Positions 33,503 to 45,145 of a DNA stretch of 64,000 bases are shown here, in pieces (positions within the stretch are counted from its first letter, which is position 1; every line of letters starts with the position of its first letter). The notes below the pieces were generated by a model, which ran no database searches, was not told the DNA's origin, and was given only the letters and a program-made list of their open reading frames with translations. The stretch is from Chelydra serpentina (taxonomy: Eukaryota > Chordata > Testudines > Chelydridae), in assembly GCA_037349315.1 (NCBI GenBank), contig JBAIAC010000059.1, forward strand, positions 17,950,501 to 18,014,500, in the 5' to 3' direction. The position numbers and the translations under genes were made by a program.

Positions 33503-33755
33503 GGGTATGTCTACATTGCAATTAGATACTGTGGCCGGTCTGTGCCAGCTGACTCCTGGGGCTGTTGAGCTGTTCAGTTGCGGTGTAGACATTCTGGGCA
33601 GCCCAAGTTCTGGGACCCTCCCACCTCAGAGTCCTAGATTCCAGGCTCCAGCCTGAGCCTGAATGTCTACACCGCAATTAACAGCTGCTAAGCCCGTGTC
33701 CGAGGCAGCTGGCACAGGCCAGCTTCGGGTTTTTAATTGCAGTGTAGACATACCC
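33503..33755. mobile_element. PIF-like MITE with long inverted ends
   Basis: Ends are GGGTATGTCTACATTGCAAT and, from the right, GGGTATGTCTACACTGCAAT, near-perfect inverted repeats. An internal pair, GCGGTGTAGACATTC and GAATGTCTACACCGC, forms a second inverted set. Flanks are TAA and TCA. Confidence 0.8.
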
Positions 33756-34831
33756 TCAGTGGGGTTAGGGAATTAAAATCAACCAATCAAGTAAATCTTT
33801 TCCTATGTGGGCCAGGCAGGCCTCACCTAAGGCATCATTCCTATGGGAAAAAACTAGGCTGCTGTCAGATTTATGGTTTCAAAGCACAGTCCAAGTTATG
33901 AAGGGAGTAGTCAGAGCCTTGCCTGGCTCATGAAATGGCCTTTACGCAAATACCACAGATAGATTCCAAATCTAGAGGAAACTCACTTTCTGATGATATG
34001 TGGCATGACCTTCAGCTCTTAATTGTTTAGGATGGAGGTGTTAGACTGTGCATTTCTTTAAATTGCCTGAATTGTAATATTCCATCCATCATTAGCAATG
34101 GCCCAACTCATTCAGCCAAGGATAGTTACCTGGGTTATTATTTTCCTGCATAGAGCACAATGCTGTCCGGATTGTTCCCCAATCTATCACCCTCTTGCAA
34201 TACACCATACCTCCACCAGAGGTGGCATGTTAAACAGAGGACATAGTATCTTGGGAAATGTTGATTAGTTGACAGTGTGAGGTCAGCTTCAGAGTAATGT
34301 CTGAGAAGTACATTAAACTTATGCAGAGGGGATGGCTTCATTACCTAAGCCTAAGGTATGAAATACTCAGACACTCTGGAGCCAGTTCCAGAGTCAACTC
34401 ATTTCTTCATCCTTCTCAGTTAGATAAATTGAGTTCCTTGCACTTTACTGTGTGTATTTTTCTGATGAGACAATAAAACCTCGGTCCTGGCTTCTCTACA
34501 CGGACAGCTAAGATTCCATGGAACTTTTTTTTTTACAAAATGAGTAGGGCAAGGGGCACTGGTCCAGTTTCCTTGGCCAAACTTTCCCTTCATCCACATA
34601 TGTGCTCAGGCGGTTGCTTGCTCTCCACTTCGGAGGTGGCTGCATTTCAATGGTGGACATGACGCGTTCAGTTCTTTGGGATCCTTCTGGATGGAAGGTA
34701 CTGTCATCATTACGGCAACTTAAATTATATTTTTAGGATGCCTGGTAGCACCCACGTTAATATCCAAAGCATCCTCATCTTGTGCACTGGATATCTATAT
34801 TGCACTTTGGATACATTTGTTTCTTTTAAAA

Positions 34832-35338
34832 CAATGGTTTTCAACCTATGGTCCGCGGCCCCTGGGGGGCCACAGACTGTGTCTAAGGGATCCATGTAAG
34901 GTTGTCATTACCACAGAACAGTGGTTTTCAACCTGTGGCTCGCGGATCCCTGGGGGTCCGCAGATGATGTCTAAGGGCTTGGCTACACTTACATTTTATA
35001 GCGCTCTAACTTGCTGGCTCAGGGGGGTGAAAAATCACCCCCACTGAGCACAGCAAGTCTGAGCGCTTTAAAGCGCTAGTGTGGACAGGCTCCGAGCCCT
35101 GGCTCCCAGCACTCGGAGCTAATCCCCTCGTGGAGGTGGATTACCAGGAGCGCTGGGAGAGCTCTCTCCCAGCGCTCATGTGCGACCACACTCACACTTC
35201 AAAGCGCTGCCGCGGGAGCGTCCCAGCGACAGCACTTTCAAGTTTCCAGTGTAGCCACGCCCTAAGATTTCCAAAGGGGTTGGCACCTCCATCTGAAACT
35301 TTTTAGGGGTCCTCAAATGAAAAAAGGTTGAAAACCAA
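34832..35338. mobile_element. hAT element with duplicated 5' end and a nested PIF-like MITE
   Basis: Ends are CAATGGTTTTCAACCT and, from the right, TTGGTTTTCAACCT; TTTTAAAA flanks at 34,824-34,831 and 35,339-35,346. The first about 85 bp recur immediately (CAGTGGTTTTCAACCTGTGG from 34,919), so the left end is doubled. A PIF-like element sits at 34,975-35,262. No transposase. Confidence 0.75.
34975..35262. mobile_element. PIF/Harbinger-like MITE nested in a hAT element
   Basis: Ends are GGGCTTGGCTACACTTACAT and, from the right, GGGCGTGGCTACACTGGAA, flanked by TAA on both sides (34,972-34,974 and 35,263-35,265). Interior words GCTGGGAGAGCTCTCTCCCA and AAAGCGCT are self-complementary. Confidence 0.85.
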
Positions 35339-35674
35339 TTTTAAAAAGCCCCCTTTCATAACACCAGCTGTTCAGTGCAGTGTCTGCCCGTTTGCTTCCA
35401 TTGTTGTTCTTACAGGGCTCTCAGACACTGAGCCACCTTCTCTGTTAAGAGGCTACACACTTGAATGCCCTAGGAATGGCAACACCTTGCACACCTTTTC
35501 CACCTCAAGCCATCTGGAAATCTTTCATAGATTGGAGTGTGTCTGGGGGGGTGACTCTTCTATTAGCTGGATAATGCCCCTGCCCCAAGTAATTCACACC
35601 ATTTTGAGACCAGTGTGGCCCAGATGGGGCGGAACAATATCTCGCCTGCTGGTCTGTTTTAACGAGTCTTTATT

Positions 35675-35775
35675 GCTATTATTATTTGTATTGCGGCAGC
35701 GCTTCAGATCCCAGTCACAGATCAGGATCTCACTGTGCCAGGCAGACCCTGCCCCAAAGAGATTACAATAAGTTG
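35675..35775 (-). repeat. MIR-type SINE tail fragment
   Basis: TTATTTGTATTGCGGCAGCG and CCCTGCCCCAAAGAGATTAC match the recurring antisense tail. Confidence 0.65.
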
Positions 35776-36327
35776 TTGTTAGCTCTTCTCCATTGTTCCT
35801 TCTTTTGTTTCAATTTAACATTGGGACTAAACCTCAGCCTTGAGATCCTTGCAGTTTGTTTTTCTGGAGCCCCCTTTCCCCCTCCATGATGCATTGATGC
35901 TGTGTCAAATGGAACTCCACAGCCTCTCATGACTCTTAGGATTCTCCAGTATCACAACAACGCAACGCTTTGTTTGCTTGTACCACGTTGTTACTACTGG
36001 GAGTGTTAGTGGATTGCTTCCTAGGTTTTGGTCTAAAGCCCATTGGAGTCTACAGACTTTGGATCAAAACCCCAGTGATCGATTGTTCACATCAACAACC
36101 ACCACTTCCCCTCTGCATGAAACACTACATTGGGCATGTTTGCAGACTCACTGTAAGATCTAAGGACTGAGTGGCCAACCCAGACCCCCAGAGGCACCCG
36201 GTCCAGGTCAGGGTTGAGGCATAGGGATGGGTAGAGCTGATCAAGGAAAGTAACGAGATATTGTAAAACATTTCCACCCACTGAAGTGGTTTCCATTTCA
36301 CAGGTTTCTAAACACTTTCCAGGGTTC

Positions 36328-36950
36328 TGTAGTGAAGCGATGACTCACTGGCGCGGCACCTCCTGCTGGTTATCCTGGGAATTAGCTTGATTCCAGCCCG
36401 GAGCGCCCGCCACTGGCCCTGTGTCCCTCCCAGACCCCAGTGCCTTTTACTTCGGGGTTCTGCCCCCCAGCAGTAACCCACAGTCTGGCTCTCCCCCCTC
36501 AGGGGAACCCCCCAACCCTCTATTCCCACCTTGCCTTAGCAGCTACTGCCAGTCATCATCTAGCTCCTGCTTACTGGGGCAGACTGCAGTCTATAAACCA
36601 CTCATCACTGGCAAGGGGAGTTGGACCAGCTGCCCCTGCCTAACCCCAGACTGCACCTCTGCAGCCCCAGTACCTTCTTTAGGCCTTGCACAAGGCCTGC
36701 AGCCTGGGGAGTTGCCAGGCTGGAGCTCCCCAGCTCCTCTTGCCTTTCCCCGGCACTGCTGTACCTCTGGTACCCTGCTCCTAGGCAGCCAGGTCCCTTT
36801 TTCTCCACTGCTAGAGAGAGACTGACTCAGCTCCTGGCTCACAGCCCTTTTATAGGGCCAGCTGTAGCCTGATTGGGGTGTGGCCCCAGCTGTGGCTGCT
36901 TCCCCAATCAGCCTGGCCTTTCACAGGAGCGGGGTAACTGCCCCGCTACA
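36328..36950 (-). mobile_element. Solo LTR, minus orientation, 623 bp
   Basis: It begins TGTAGTGAAGCGATGACTCA and ends GCCCCGCTACA on the plus strand, giving TG..CA ends, and is flanked by GGTTC (36,323-36,327) and GGCTC (36,951-36,955). On the minus strand a TATA box CTATAAAAG lies at 36,847-36,855, preceded by CCAAT motifs (CCCCAATCAG). The last about 40 bases resemble the same end of the LTR at 58,589. No internal genes adjoin; Gypsy versus ERV was not decided. Confidence 0.75.
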
Positions 36951-37205
36951 GGCTCTTTTTAAAAATAATTTTCCCCACTAAATGTTTTTATCGAAAACAT
37001 TATCGAAATCTTTTGTTTGCCAAAACCTAGGTTCATTCTAAACACAACTTTTTGATATCCGTTGTGACATTGATAGAAAATGTTGTGAGAAACAAAACAT
37101 TTCTTTAAGAGTTGACAGGTGTTACCAGTCTTTTGGGGGTTTTTTTTTAAAGGCAATTTTTCAACCCCAAAAAACTTTTCATGCCAAAAAAAAATTTGAC
37201 TGGAT
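36951..37205. repeat. AT-rich repeat into which the LTR inserted
   Basis: GTAGAGCTGATCAAGGAAAG (about 36,231) left of the LTR and TTTTTATCGAAAACATTATC right of it fit the AT-rich element type with AGCTGGTCAA ends described at 18,552. It ends near TTTGACTGGATC at 37,195. Confidence 0.4.
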
Positions 37206-39239
37206 CTTCGACGGTGCAACGTGGAAAGGTAAAGCAGCTTCTACCTGTGCTGTAGCTGTCTTGTGGCTAGTGAGGACTCCCCATTCCCCACAGGTGTTGA
37301 TACAACTAATTTTACCAACAGAAAATACACTAAAAATTAGAAAATGAGCATTATGGGAGGCAGATCATAGTGCATGCAGGTTTGTGGGTTTTTTTAATTC
37401 AGTCTTCTTTGTACTTTGATTTAGTGGTATCTTTTATATTACATTTCACTTTTATTTAAACTGTCGGGATATTGGATTAGGTGAGGAATTCCACAATTCT
37501 TAGCTTTTCAAATAACATGTCTATGATATTACCACCCCTGCCCCACCTGTCTTGGGAATCCATTTAACCCTTTTACTGTCAATGCAACCAATCACAGAGC
37601 TTGGAGAGAACTTTATAAAAGCACACGTGGGCGTCGCCTGGAATGTTTTAGCCACACATGTGCTTTGTTTGCCATGGCACTTAAAAATGTCTCACCAGTG
37701 GCATGTGGGATGGAAGCAACACTTTAAATCCAGGCACAGAAATCTCCCTGTCACTAACATTTAGAGTCGGTGCCTATAAATCAAGGGGCAGGAACTGGGT
37801 CTGTGGAAACGGGCCATCTGTTTGTAATCCTGGGTCAATGCAGTTATGTTATACAGGATAAAAACATATAAGGGATAGAAATTCTCAGGCTTTGTGGCAT
37901 AAGCGTCTCACTAACTGTTGATTTAGGAAGGAACTTCTATGGACAGGTTATTCCATAACAAAATTTTGCTGCTGTTGTAGGAGCACGTGATGGGCATTTG
38001 GCCAGACCTCCATGTTGCTTGGAAATAGCGACTTCTCCAGGAGCTTTATGGGATACAGTGCCAGGGAATCAGGAGATTTTCCCAAGGAGTTATGGGTGTT
38101 TGATCCCGCCTCTCAAAATTCCTCTGGGAACACACAAAATATTCCACAAAGCCTTGCAGTATCTCCCAGAATATACAGCTGCTTGGAGCTGATGGGAACT
38201 CTGGATATTTACCCAGAAGACACTGAGGCTGAACTGAGTGGAGCCCTAGTGTGGATGGTGGGCACAACTTCAAGTGGATTAAGCACCATTAGTCACGTCT
38301 GGAATGTTCACACTGATCCATTTGTGCAATGAGCAGGGCAAAACGATGTATAGAATTACAAAGAAGGTGGCACTCTAGCCTTGGCCAGGCCTTTAGGGTC
38401 AGCTGGTATGACACAGCATGGCGATTCCTAAATGCAAAGGGTCAGGTCTTCACCTGATGTATAACAATGACTTTAATGAAGCCACGGTGATATACATGAG
38501 TGGCTTGTAATCTGTTAAACTGCTGGGGCAGAAATTAATGAAAAGAAAGTCAAGGCAGTGGAGATCCGTGGGGCGGGAAGGGGACAGAAGAGAAGAGATG
38601 GGAGGTTGAGCTGCTAAATGAAGTTGAGGGATTAACCACATTAGCAGACCCTTAAAGAGTGGGCCCCCCTGGTCATCCCTGTTCCCTTCCTGGTCACCAT
38701 AGGGGAGGGAGCTGGTCCTCTAACAGGCTTGTTAATGATATCACTGTACATTTTCAAAAGGCTGTTAAATGATGTCATTAAAGAATGGTTCCTCCTTCCA
38801 TAGCTCTCCAGTGTTTTCCTCTGACTGGCAATCGGAAGGTGGGTGGGGGGAAGCTATTCTTCATAAGTCTATCAGTGGGATGTCTGCTGTCCACTAAAAT
38901 ATAGGTAACAGCTTTCTTCACAAGTCTTTCAACCAAGTCGCACCAGCTCCACACCCCACAACCACCAGCCATTGACCAGTCCTAGCATGACCTGACATTG
39001 GTTATTTTTTGACGATGCTCCTTAGGGTCAAAGTGTCATATCTGTTCTGTAGTTCCCAGATTTGGCAGATTCTGCCCTGGCTGACAGGGGAAAGGACTAG
39101 ATGACATAACCTGTCTCCTGTTTGTAGCATGGAGATTGCTCATCTGCAGCATGATAGCATTAGAACTCGCCACCACTATATTCCCTTTCCTCTTTGGCTC
39201 ACCAGTGCATTAACATTATAACATACAACAATCACCCAG
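37206..39239. other. Intergenic DNA; 38.0-38.34 kb possibly a decayed MITE
   Basis: Two overlapping plus-strand frames cover 37,998-38,332 (64 and 106 codons). The words GGAGTTATGGGTGTTTG and CTAGTGTGGATGG resemble interiors of turtle PIF-like elements. No product is recognisable and no terminal repeat was found. The rest holds nothing recognised. Confidence 0.4.
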
Positions 39240-39380
39240 TCTAGGTTTGACTGATGTGGAAACTGAGGAGGCAGAGAGATTACTTGAATGGCCTAAAGTT
39301 TCACAGCTAGTCGATGGATGAATCGGACATAGCATCCAGATCGCCTGTCACCTTGCTCTAACCACTAAACAATGTGCTCT
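39240..39380 (-). repeat. MIR-type SINE, minus strand
   Basis: GTGGAAACTGAGGAGGCAGA, CTAAAGTTTCACAGCTAGTC and CTAACCACTAAACAATG follow the antisense MIR order. Confidence 0.65.
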
Positions 39381-39739
39381 CCCACCGAGGCACAAAAACA
39401 CACGCTCCCGTGACAATATTCTGAACATGCACTCATGGTTTTAAAGGGCTATTTGCATTTTTTGAGGATCCAGAAAATGATGGTTTGTTTTCCAGCACGT
39501 TAGCCGTTCAGAGGGTCTCAGCCCCTTCTGGCGTCTCTGCCAGGTGGCCTTCAATTGCAGAGATGCCAGGGAACCTAAGAGATCCATTGCCTCAGTGTCC
39601 CCATTCCATTCCTCAGTGTAGGGGCAGTACAAGGACCTTAAAATAAAAGTTGTCAGTATCACCATTAAAGAAACCTGATTATTTGCCTTATGAGAGCGCT
39701 TCGAGGTCCCTGCTGAAATTCGGGGCTGCATAGTACCAG

Positions 39740-40290
39740 GGCTGAACATACTCCTAGTAAAAGACAGTCCCTGCCCTTCAGAGCTTATAGTCTCTGCAGA
39801 CAAGACAGACAAAGGGAATGTTATTACTTCCATTGTACAGATGGGAAACTGAGGCACGGAGCTAATAAAGGCCAGGCTTTCAGGTGTGCACAGTCCCCAG
39901 CACCTCCCCATGAAAGCTGCTAGAAAGTGGTTCTCAGACTTTTTGCATTGGCAATCCCTTTCTCACAGCAAGCCTCTGAGTGCAACCTCCACCCCCAGGG
40001 CAGCTGGGGCTGTCAACCCTATGCATGGTGGAGGGGGGCTCTGTCAGCCATATGTGGGATTGACAGCCCCGTCCCCGCTGCCTGGGGGCTGACAGCTAGC
40101 GACCCCCACATAACCACCTTGCAACCCTCCGGGGGGGTTGCAACCCCCAGTTTGAGAACCCCTGTGCTAGATGCTAAGCTCTTCTGGAAACCTGGCCAAG
40201 GTCACACAGGAAGTCTGTGGCAGAGCTGGGAACTGAATCCACATCTCCTGAATCCCAGGCTAGTGCATAAATCACACAGTCGTCCTTCCT
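39740..40290 (-). repeat. MIR-type CORE-SINE, minus strand, split by a hAT element
   Basis: Tail and core run AAAGACAGTCCCTGCCCTTC, TACAGATGGGAAACTGAGGC up to 39,917, then resume after the insertion with GGCCAAGGTCACACAGGAAG and GGCAGAGCTGGGAACTGAAT. Confidence 0.8.
39926..40164. mobile_element. Non-autonomous hAT element in a MIR-type SINE
   Basis: Ends are AGTGGTTCTCAGACTTTTT and, from the right, CAGGGGTTCTCAAACTGGGG. Flanks are TGCTAGAA (39,918-39,925) and TGCTAGAT (40,165-40,172), 7 of 8 identical; the leading C of the left end seems mutated. 239 bp, no coding content. Confidence 0.8.
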
Positions 40291-40539
40291 CTTTCTTATG
40301 TACACAGCAGTCCTGCAAGTAATAACCCCTGGTGGTGGTGTTCTGTCAGGGGCTCCCCTTGGTAGAGTCGTATCACACCAACAAAAGAGAGGCGTGTTCA
40401 CCCCCTCCTCCTTGATGCTGCCAAACCATCCCTGCTGCTTCTGCTGCACATAAATGCCTCTGGAGAGCACATTTTGGGCCTTGGGAATGTACTGGGGTGC
40501 AGCGAGTGGCAGGTATTTTAGAAATCGTACTCCTGTGGG

Positions 40540-40980
40540 CAGGGTCGGTGCAAGGAAGTTTCGTGCCCTAGGCAAAACTTCCTTGCACCAGCCCTGCGCC
40601 GCCCCCCTCCCCTCGCAATGCCGCCCCCTCAGCCAACGCCCGCGGGAGCTCAGCCTCCCCGCTCTGCAATGCCGCCCCGCCCCCAGCCAGCACCCCTGCC
40701 CACGGGAGCTCAGCCTCCCCCTGCCCGCGGGCGCTCAGCCCCCCCCCCACCACCACCCGCGGGCCACGGGAGGTGAGCGGGGAGCCGGGGGCGGGGAGGC
40801 AGCTCTCCGCGGCTGCCCCCCGGCTCCCCGCTCAGGCGCTGAGCGGAGGGGCAGCGGGGCGGCTGCCCCCAGCTCCCCGCTCACGCCGAGCGGGGAGCCG
40901 GGGGGCAGCCACCCGCCACCCCCCAAATCTTGACGCCCTAGGCGACTGCCTAGGGTCGCCTAGTGGGCGCACCGGCCCTG
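40540..40980 (+). mobile_element. GC-rich hAT-like element, 441 bp, with hairpin terminus
   Basis: CCTGTGGG flanks it exactly at 40,532-40,539 and 40,981-40,988. Ends are CAGGGTCGGTGC and, from the right, CAGGGCCGGTGCGCCCACTA. The left 57 bp fold on themselves through GGTGCAAGGAAGTTT and AAACTTCCTTGCACC. Related copies are at 49,483 and 60,396. The C-rich interior produces long spurious frames. Confidence 0.95.
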
Positions 40981-41444
40981 CCTGTGGGGAAGGAGAATGT
41001 CCTCAGGGCCCCCTGCAAGGTCCTCACCTCACCCCGTTACAAATTACACAAGTGGAGCACCATGCTGTCCTGTCAATGTCCTCAGCGTATTTCTCAGCAG
41101 CAGAGTATAAACATTTCCAGCGAAGTGCACTTAGTGTATGTTGGTTTGCCAAGTGCTGTTGCCTCCCTTCCTTGGTTATGCTTCTGAGAACGTATTTTGT
41201 TTAAACGATAAAACAAATCATTCACCTCTCCCACTCTCTCCCCCTCCACTCTGTGAGCACACACCTCCCTGGTACAGTGGGCCTATCCCAGGCAGAAGGG
41301 GAACGTTTTTGTAAGAACCTCCTAATTTAAAACATTGGCAATTCACCACCAATTTCATAGCCGGGCTTCCTGATCAAACCCATCCCAGTGTGCATCAGGA
41401 ATAGGAGTCTAAGCAATTTCCCTGACTCCAAGAGCAACATCATC

Positions 41445-41545
41445 CTTTGTATTGCAGTAGCATCTAGAGACCTCAATGCAGCTAGGTGCTGTACATACAT
41501 ACCACAAGGGGCAGCCTTTGACCGGAAGAGCTTACTATTTACATG
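41445..41545 (-). repeat. MIR-type SINE tail fragment
   Basis: TTTGTATTGCAGTAGCATCT and CAGCTAGGTGCTGTACATAC match the recurring tail; a (GA)n run follows at 41,563-41,584. Confidence 0.65.
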
Positions 41546-41554
41546 GACAAAATG

Positions 41555-41585
<31 letters not shown>

Positions 41586-41719
41586 GGTAGGTGAGGTAAT
41601 ATCTTTTATTGGTGGAAGGTACAAGCGTTCCACGAACAGTAGTGGGGGTCCAGTAAAAGGTATTACTTCACCTACCTTGTCTCTCCTATCCTGGGACCAG
41701 CCTGGCTACAATAATACTG

Positions 41720-41890
41720 CAACCAAAGATGGAGAAAGGGAACATCATCACCTCCATTTACGGATAGGGTACTGAGGCACAGAGAAATTAGATAACTTAA
41801 CCCAGACTGCACAAGAAGACTGTAGCAGAGCCAGAAGCTGACCCTAGCTCTTTTGAGTTCTAGCCCTGTACCTTCACCCAGGACCATTGT
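41720..41890 (-). repeat. MIR-type SINE, minus strand
   Basis: CATCACCTCCATTTACGGAT, GTACTGAGGCACAGAGAAAT and TAGCAGAGCCAGAAGCTGAC follow the antisense MIR order. Confidence 0.7.
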
Positions 41891-43371
41891 CTTAGAAAAG
41901 AGCCTGACAAAAGAACTACTCTGTTATGGAAAGCCAAAGGACTAGCAGTCCAAAAAGTGAGTGAGAAGAGGAGGCAGAAACAGACAATAAAATGCCCTGT
42001 TTCTTCTCTCCTCAGGTTTTTGCTGCGCTAAGGCTGCAAAGTTCAGATCAGAATTCCCAACTCCGTTTGTTGGATCTAAGAGTCCAGCTCGTTTTAAATG
42101 CTCCTGGAACTTCAGAGAGGGAGTGAGGTAATGGTGAGGGTCTCTGATAAGGTGGGAAGTGGCTTCTGGAGAACACTTAAGAATCACATCCAATGATCAT
42201 CCCGAAGACAATGAGGACTAGACACAAGGACCCACTGACTGAAGCCCAGCAGCAAGGAAAAAAACAGTCAAAGACATGCCTGAAAGATACATAGCTGGGA
42301 TTCCAGAATTCCTCAGAGGTATTTTGTCTTAGCCAACATACTGTGCTGTTTTAAAGCAATTAATTACTCAACAGACATATCTCCGCCATTCCACCTTGCT
42401 TAGAATCTCTATGGCAAATCAAGATCTAGTATATAGTTCATAAAATGTATTATGTGTATATTCATTGTAACAAGATGTATAGGACACATTTAAAATATTA
42501 CCCAATTTTCGATATTTCCTACCTAGCAGGACCAGGTATACCTATTATATGTGAAGATCTTCTGGATTTTCTATGGAGAGAGACCCATAGATAGAAGTAA
42601 AGTCAATCTGAAGACAGCTGTAGAATACATAAGGAGCAGAGGGGATCTTGGAGCATGTCTACATACATAAATTGCACCAATTTAACCAACATTTATTTGA
42701 ACCCCTATATGGACCCACTTAAATGTCTTTAAAACTGAATATATTGGTTTAGCATGTGCCTGTAATTTATTGCAGCAAATGAAACCAATATAAACCAGGT
42801 TAAAACGGATCTCAGCATGTCCACACAGGGGTTTGCATCGGTTTATCTACCACGGTTTAAAACCATACCTTTAGTCAAACTGTGCAACTTTGTGTTTCAA
42901 CCAGGCTTTAGATTGTAGGGATTTGCTACTGACAGAAGGCAGGTGTTGTAGCATGAAAAACTGCCTTTCTTTTGCTGCTGTTCCACAAAGGCATCCAGTG
43001 GGTGACAAAAGAATATTGCTATTTGTTCCTGGGTAAAGCCTGTGGCTGAGATCAGAGCCCTATCCTGTTAGCTGCTGTACAGACGCATAGTGAGACACAG
43101 TCCCTGCCCCAACAGGATTCCAATCTATAAAATTTCTCATCTGCCCCATATTTCCCAGGTGTCACTGGCAAGCTCTTTTAACATAAAGATTATTCCATAG
43201 CCCTACACAGAAAGTCATAATTCTATATATTTGAACAATGCTATAAAGGCCAACTTTGTCCCTTGTTATTTAGAAGGGCTGATTGTGCCTGTCAGAGTTT
43301 TACATTTGTGCTTAAAGGAGTTTGGACTTTCCTCCCCATGACATTCCAGTGAGTATTTCCATGGAAATGCT

Positions 43372-43402
<31 letters not shown>

Positions 43403-44264
43403 ATGGTGATATGGTTAGCTGTCAACAGCCTCAGAGCTATTTTTCTTCCTTCTGCTGCTACATCAGACCTTTTTTGGATCAATTCACCTCTCGGGGAATA
43501 CACTCAAACGAGGTTAATCCTGGGTTTTGCCCTCTCCCCCATTTCTTTCTACTGACGTAAGGATGATATTTGCCTGAGGCTTAAGGTGTTTTTCTTTATT
43601 TTGCTTTGATTTCCAATCCCCCCCACCCCAAAATACAAACACACTCACTTCTTTAAAGATGGGAAAATAACCTGCTTTTTTTCTCTTTCGGTCAACAGCT
43701 CTTTCTTTTGTGTCTTTCTTTCTTTCTTATCCTCCCCTCTCTCTCTTTCTTGACACAATGCACTATTTATTTGCACTGAAGGATAACTAAGAAGCAATTA
43801 AAAGATCAAAGGCACAAACACAAGTGGATCCAATGGCAACTTGTGGGGTTTATTTTGTTGTCCCCGGTGATGTTGTTGATGATGAAGACTCACCCAAAAT
43901 GCTGGTTGTTTTCACTGAGCTAGTGAGACACCTCGCAAGATGGGTCATCTCTTCCTTACAATATAGTGTTTGATTATCATAATTGTTCACCCTCTTTGTT
44001 TGCTGTTGCAGTTGTTTACTGGAAAATCACTTGTTTTTTCTCAGGGAGATTAGCCCTCTCACCCTCTCTAGGTTTCTTTTGTCTACTCAAAGGAGGTGCT
44101 GGTGGCAAGTTGGGGGAAGGGAAGTCAGTTCTTCTCTCTGGGCTGCTAACAGCCCCATTTGACCACCTTGGATATGGTTTTGTTTTTAAACAAATGGGGA
44201 AGGATTGTTGTGAAAAAGAATACAACTTTCTTTTCCATTTATTGAAAGTTTTACATCGGATGAG
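41891..44264. other. Intergenic DNA with two minor repeats
   Basis: About 42,655-42,905 (CATGTCTACATACATAAATT to TTTCAACCAGGCTT) resembles a decayed PIF-like MITE. About 43,045-43,130 (CAGAGCCCTATCCTGTTAGC, AGTCCCTGCCCCAACAGG) is a MIR tail. A (GAAA)n microsatellite occupies 43,372-43,402. No gene was recognised. Confidence 0.5.
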
Positions 44265-44460
44265 GTAAGATTTCCAAACTGGGGTGTCTAAAGTTAGCGT
44301 CATAAATCCATATTTAGGCACCTAAAGAAGTGGCCAGGTTTTCAAAAGTGCTGAGCACTTAGCAGCTAATTTCCACTGAGGTGTGTAAAACCAACCCACT
44401 TATTTAAGTGCCTATATATGGATTTAGGTGCCTAACTTTAGGTTGAAAATCTTTCCTGTA
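44265..44460. repeat. Complete fold-back repeat, about 195 bp
   Basis: Left: GTCTAAAGTTAGCGTCATAA, ATCCATATTTAGGCACCTAA. Right: TTAAGTGCCTATATATGGAT, TTAGGTGCCTAACTTTAGGT, the inverted copy. The middle contains TTTTCAAAAGTGCTGAGCAC. The ends lie at TTTCCAAAC and GTTGAAAATC. Confidence 0.75.
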
Positions 44461-44904
44461 TGTATGTTTTATCAGCACCATGCCCTCTTCCCTGTTCTGC
44501 TGACATCTTTAGTTTAAGAAAATTGCACTGGCATTGGATTGTTTGGTGAGTCTGAAATGCAATGACACAATCCAGACATGGAAAGAAAATTAGGGTTGAA
44601 TGATGTGATCAAAAGAACAACCTGATGAATGAACGGATTCTTGAGAGGGTGACATGTGTCCTTTGGGAGGTCAAAAGCCTATAGAGAAAGTACCAGCCCT
44701 TCTCCCTCTTCCCTTTGTCTTTGGGAGAAATCTTCTAAATTCCACTTGTTTGGAGAAATCCTTCAGTCAATTCCCAACCTCAGAGAGAAAAAAACCAATT
44801 ATAAAAATAAAGCATTATTTTCTATTGTTTAAGTGTGACATTGACATATTGTAACTATGCCTGTACATCCTAGCTACTGAATTTCATTAACTATTTGGGC
44901 ACTG

Positions 44905-45145
44905 ACTGGGACCTGGGAGGTCAGGAGACCTGGGTTCTGTTCCCATCTCTGACACTGAGCTGCTGCATGACTGTGGACAAGTCAGTTCACCTCTCTTTCC
45001 CCTCCTACTCTTTGTCCATTTAGATTGTAAAGTCTTTGGGGCAGGGCACCGTTATCTTACTTATATGTATCTACATTACCTAGCGCAGTGGGGTCCCTAT
45101 CTTAATGCGGGTCTCTGGGTTGGTCTCTCAGTAATCAACAGCAAT
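44905..45145 (+). repeat. MIR-type CORE-SINE with complete tail
   Basis: GTCAGGAGACCTGGGTTCTG and CTGCATGACTGTGGACAAGT (core) are followed by TTTAGATTGTAAAGTCTTTG, GGGCAGGGCACCGTTATCTT and CTAGCGCAGTGGGGTCC (tail). It shows how the tail fragments elsewhere in the window join a MIR head. Confidence 0.85.

Noticed and set aside
36421..36872. Overlapping frames on both strands of up to 134 codons
   Set aside because: They lie inside the solo LTR at 36,328-36,950 and show no family features.
37998..38332. 106-codon frame as a possible novel small gene
   Set aside because: A second frame is also open over the same bases, no splice or start context supports it, and words resemble PIF-like MITE interiors.
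40454..41204. Frames of up to 159 codons rich in Pro, Ala and Arg
   Set aside because: Compositional by-products of the GC-rich element at 40,540-40,980, which has exact 8-bp TSDs. The same applies to 49,458-50,115.
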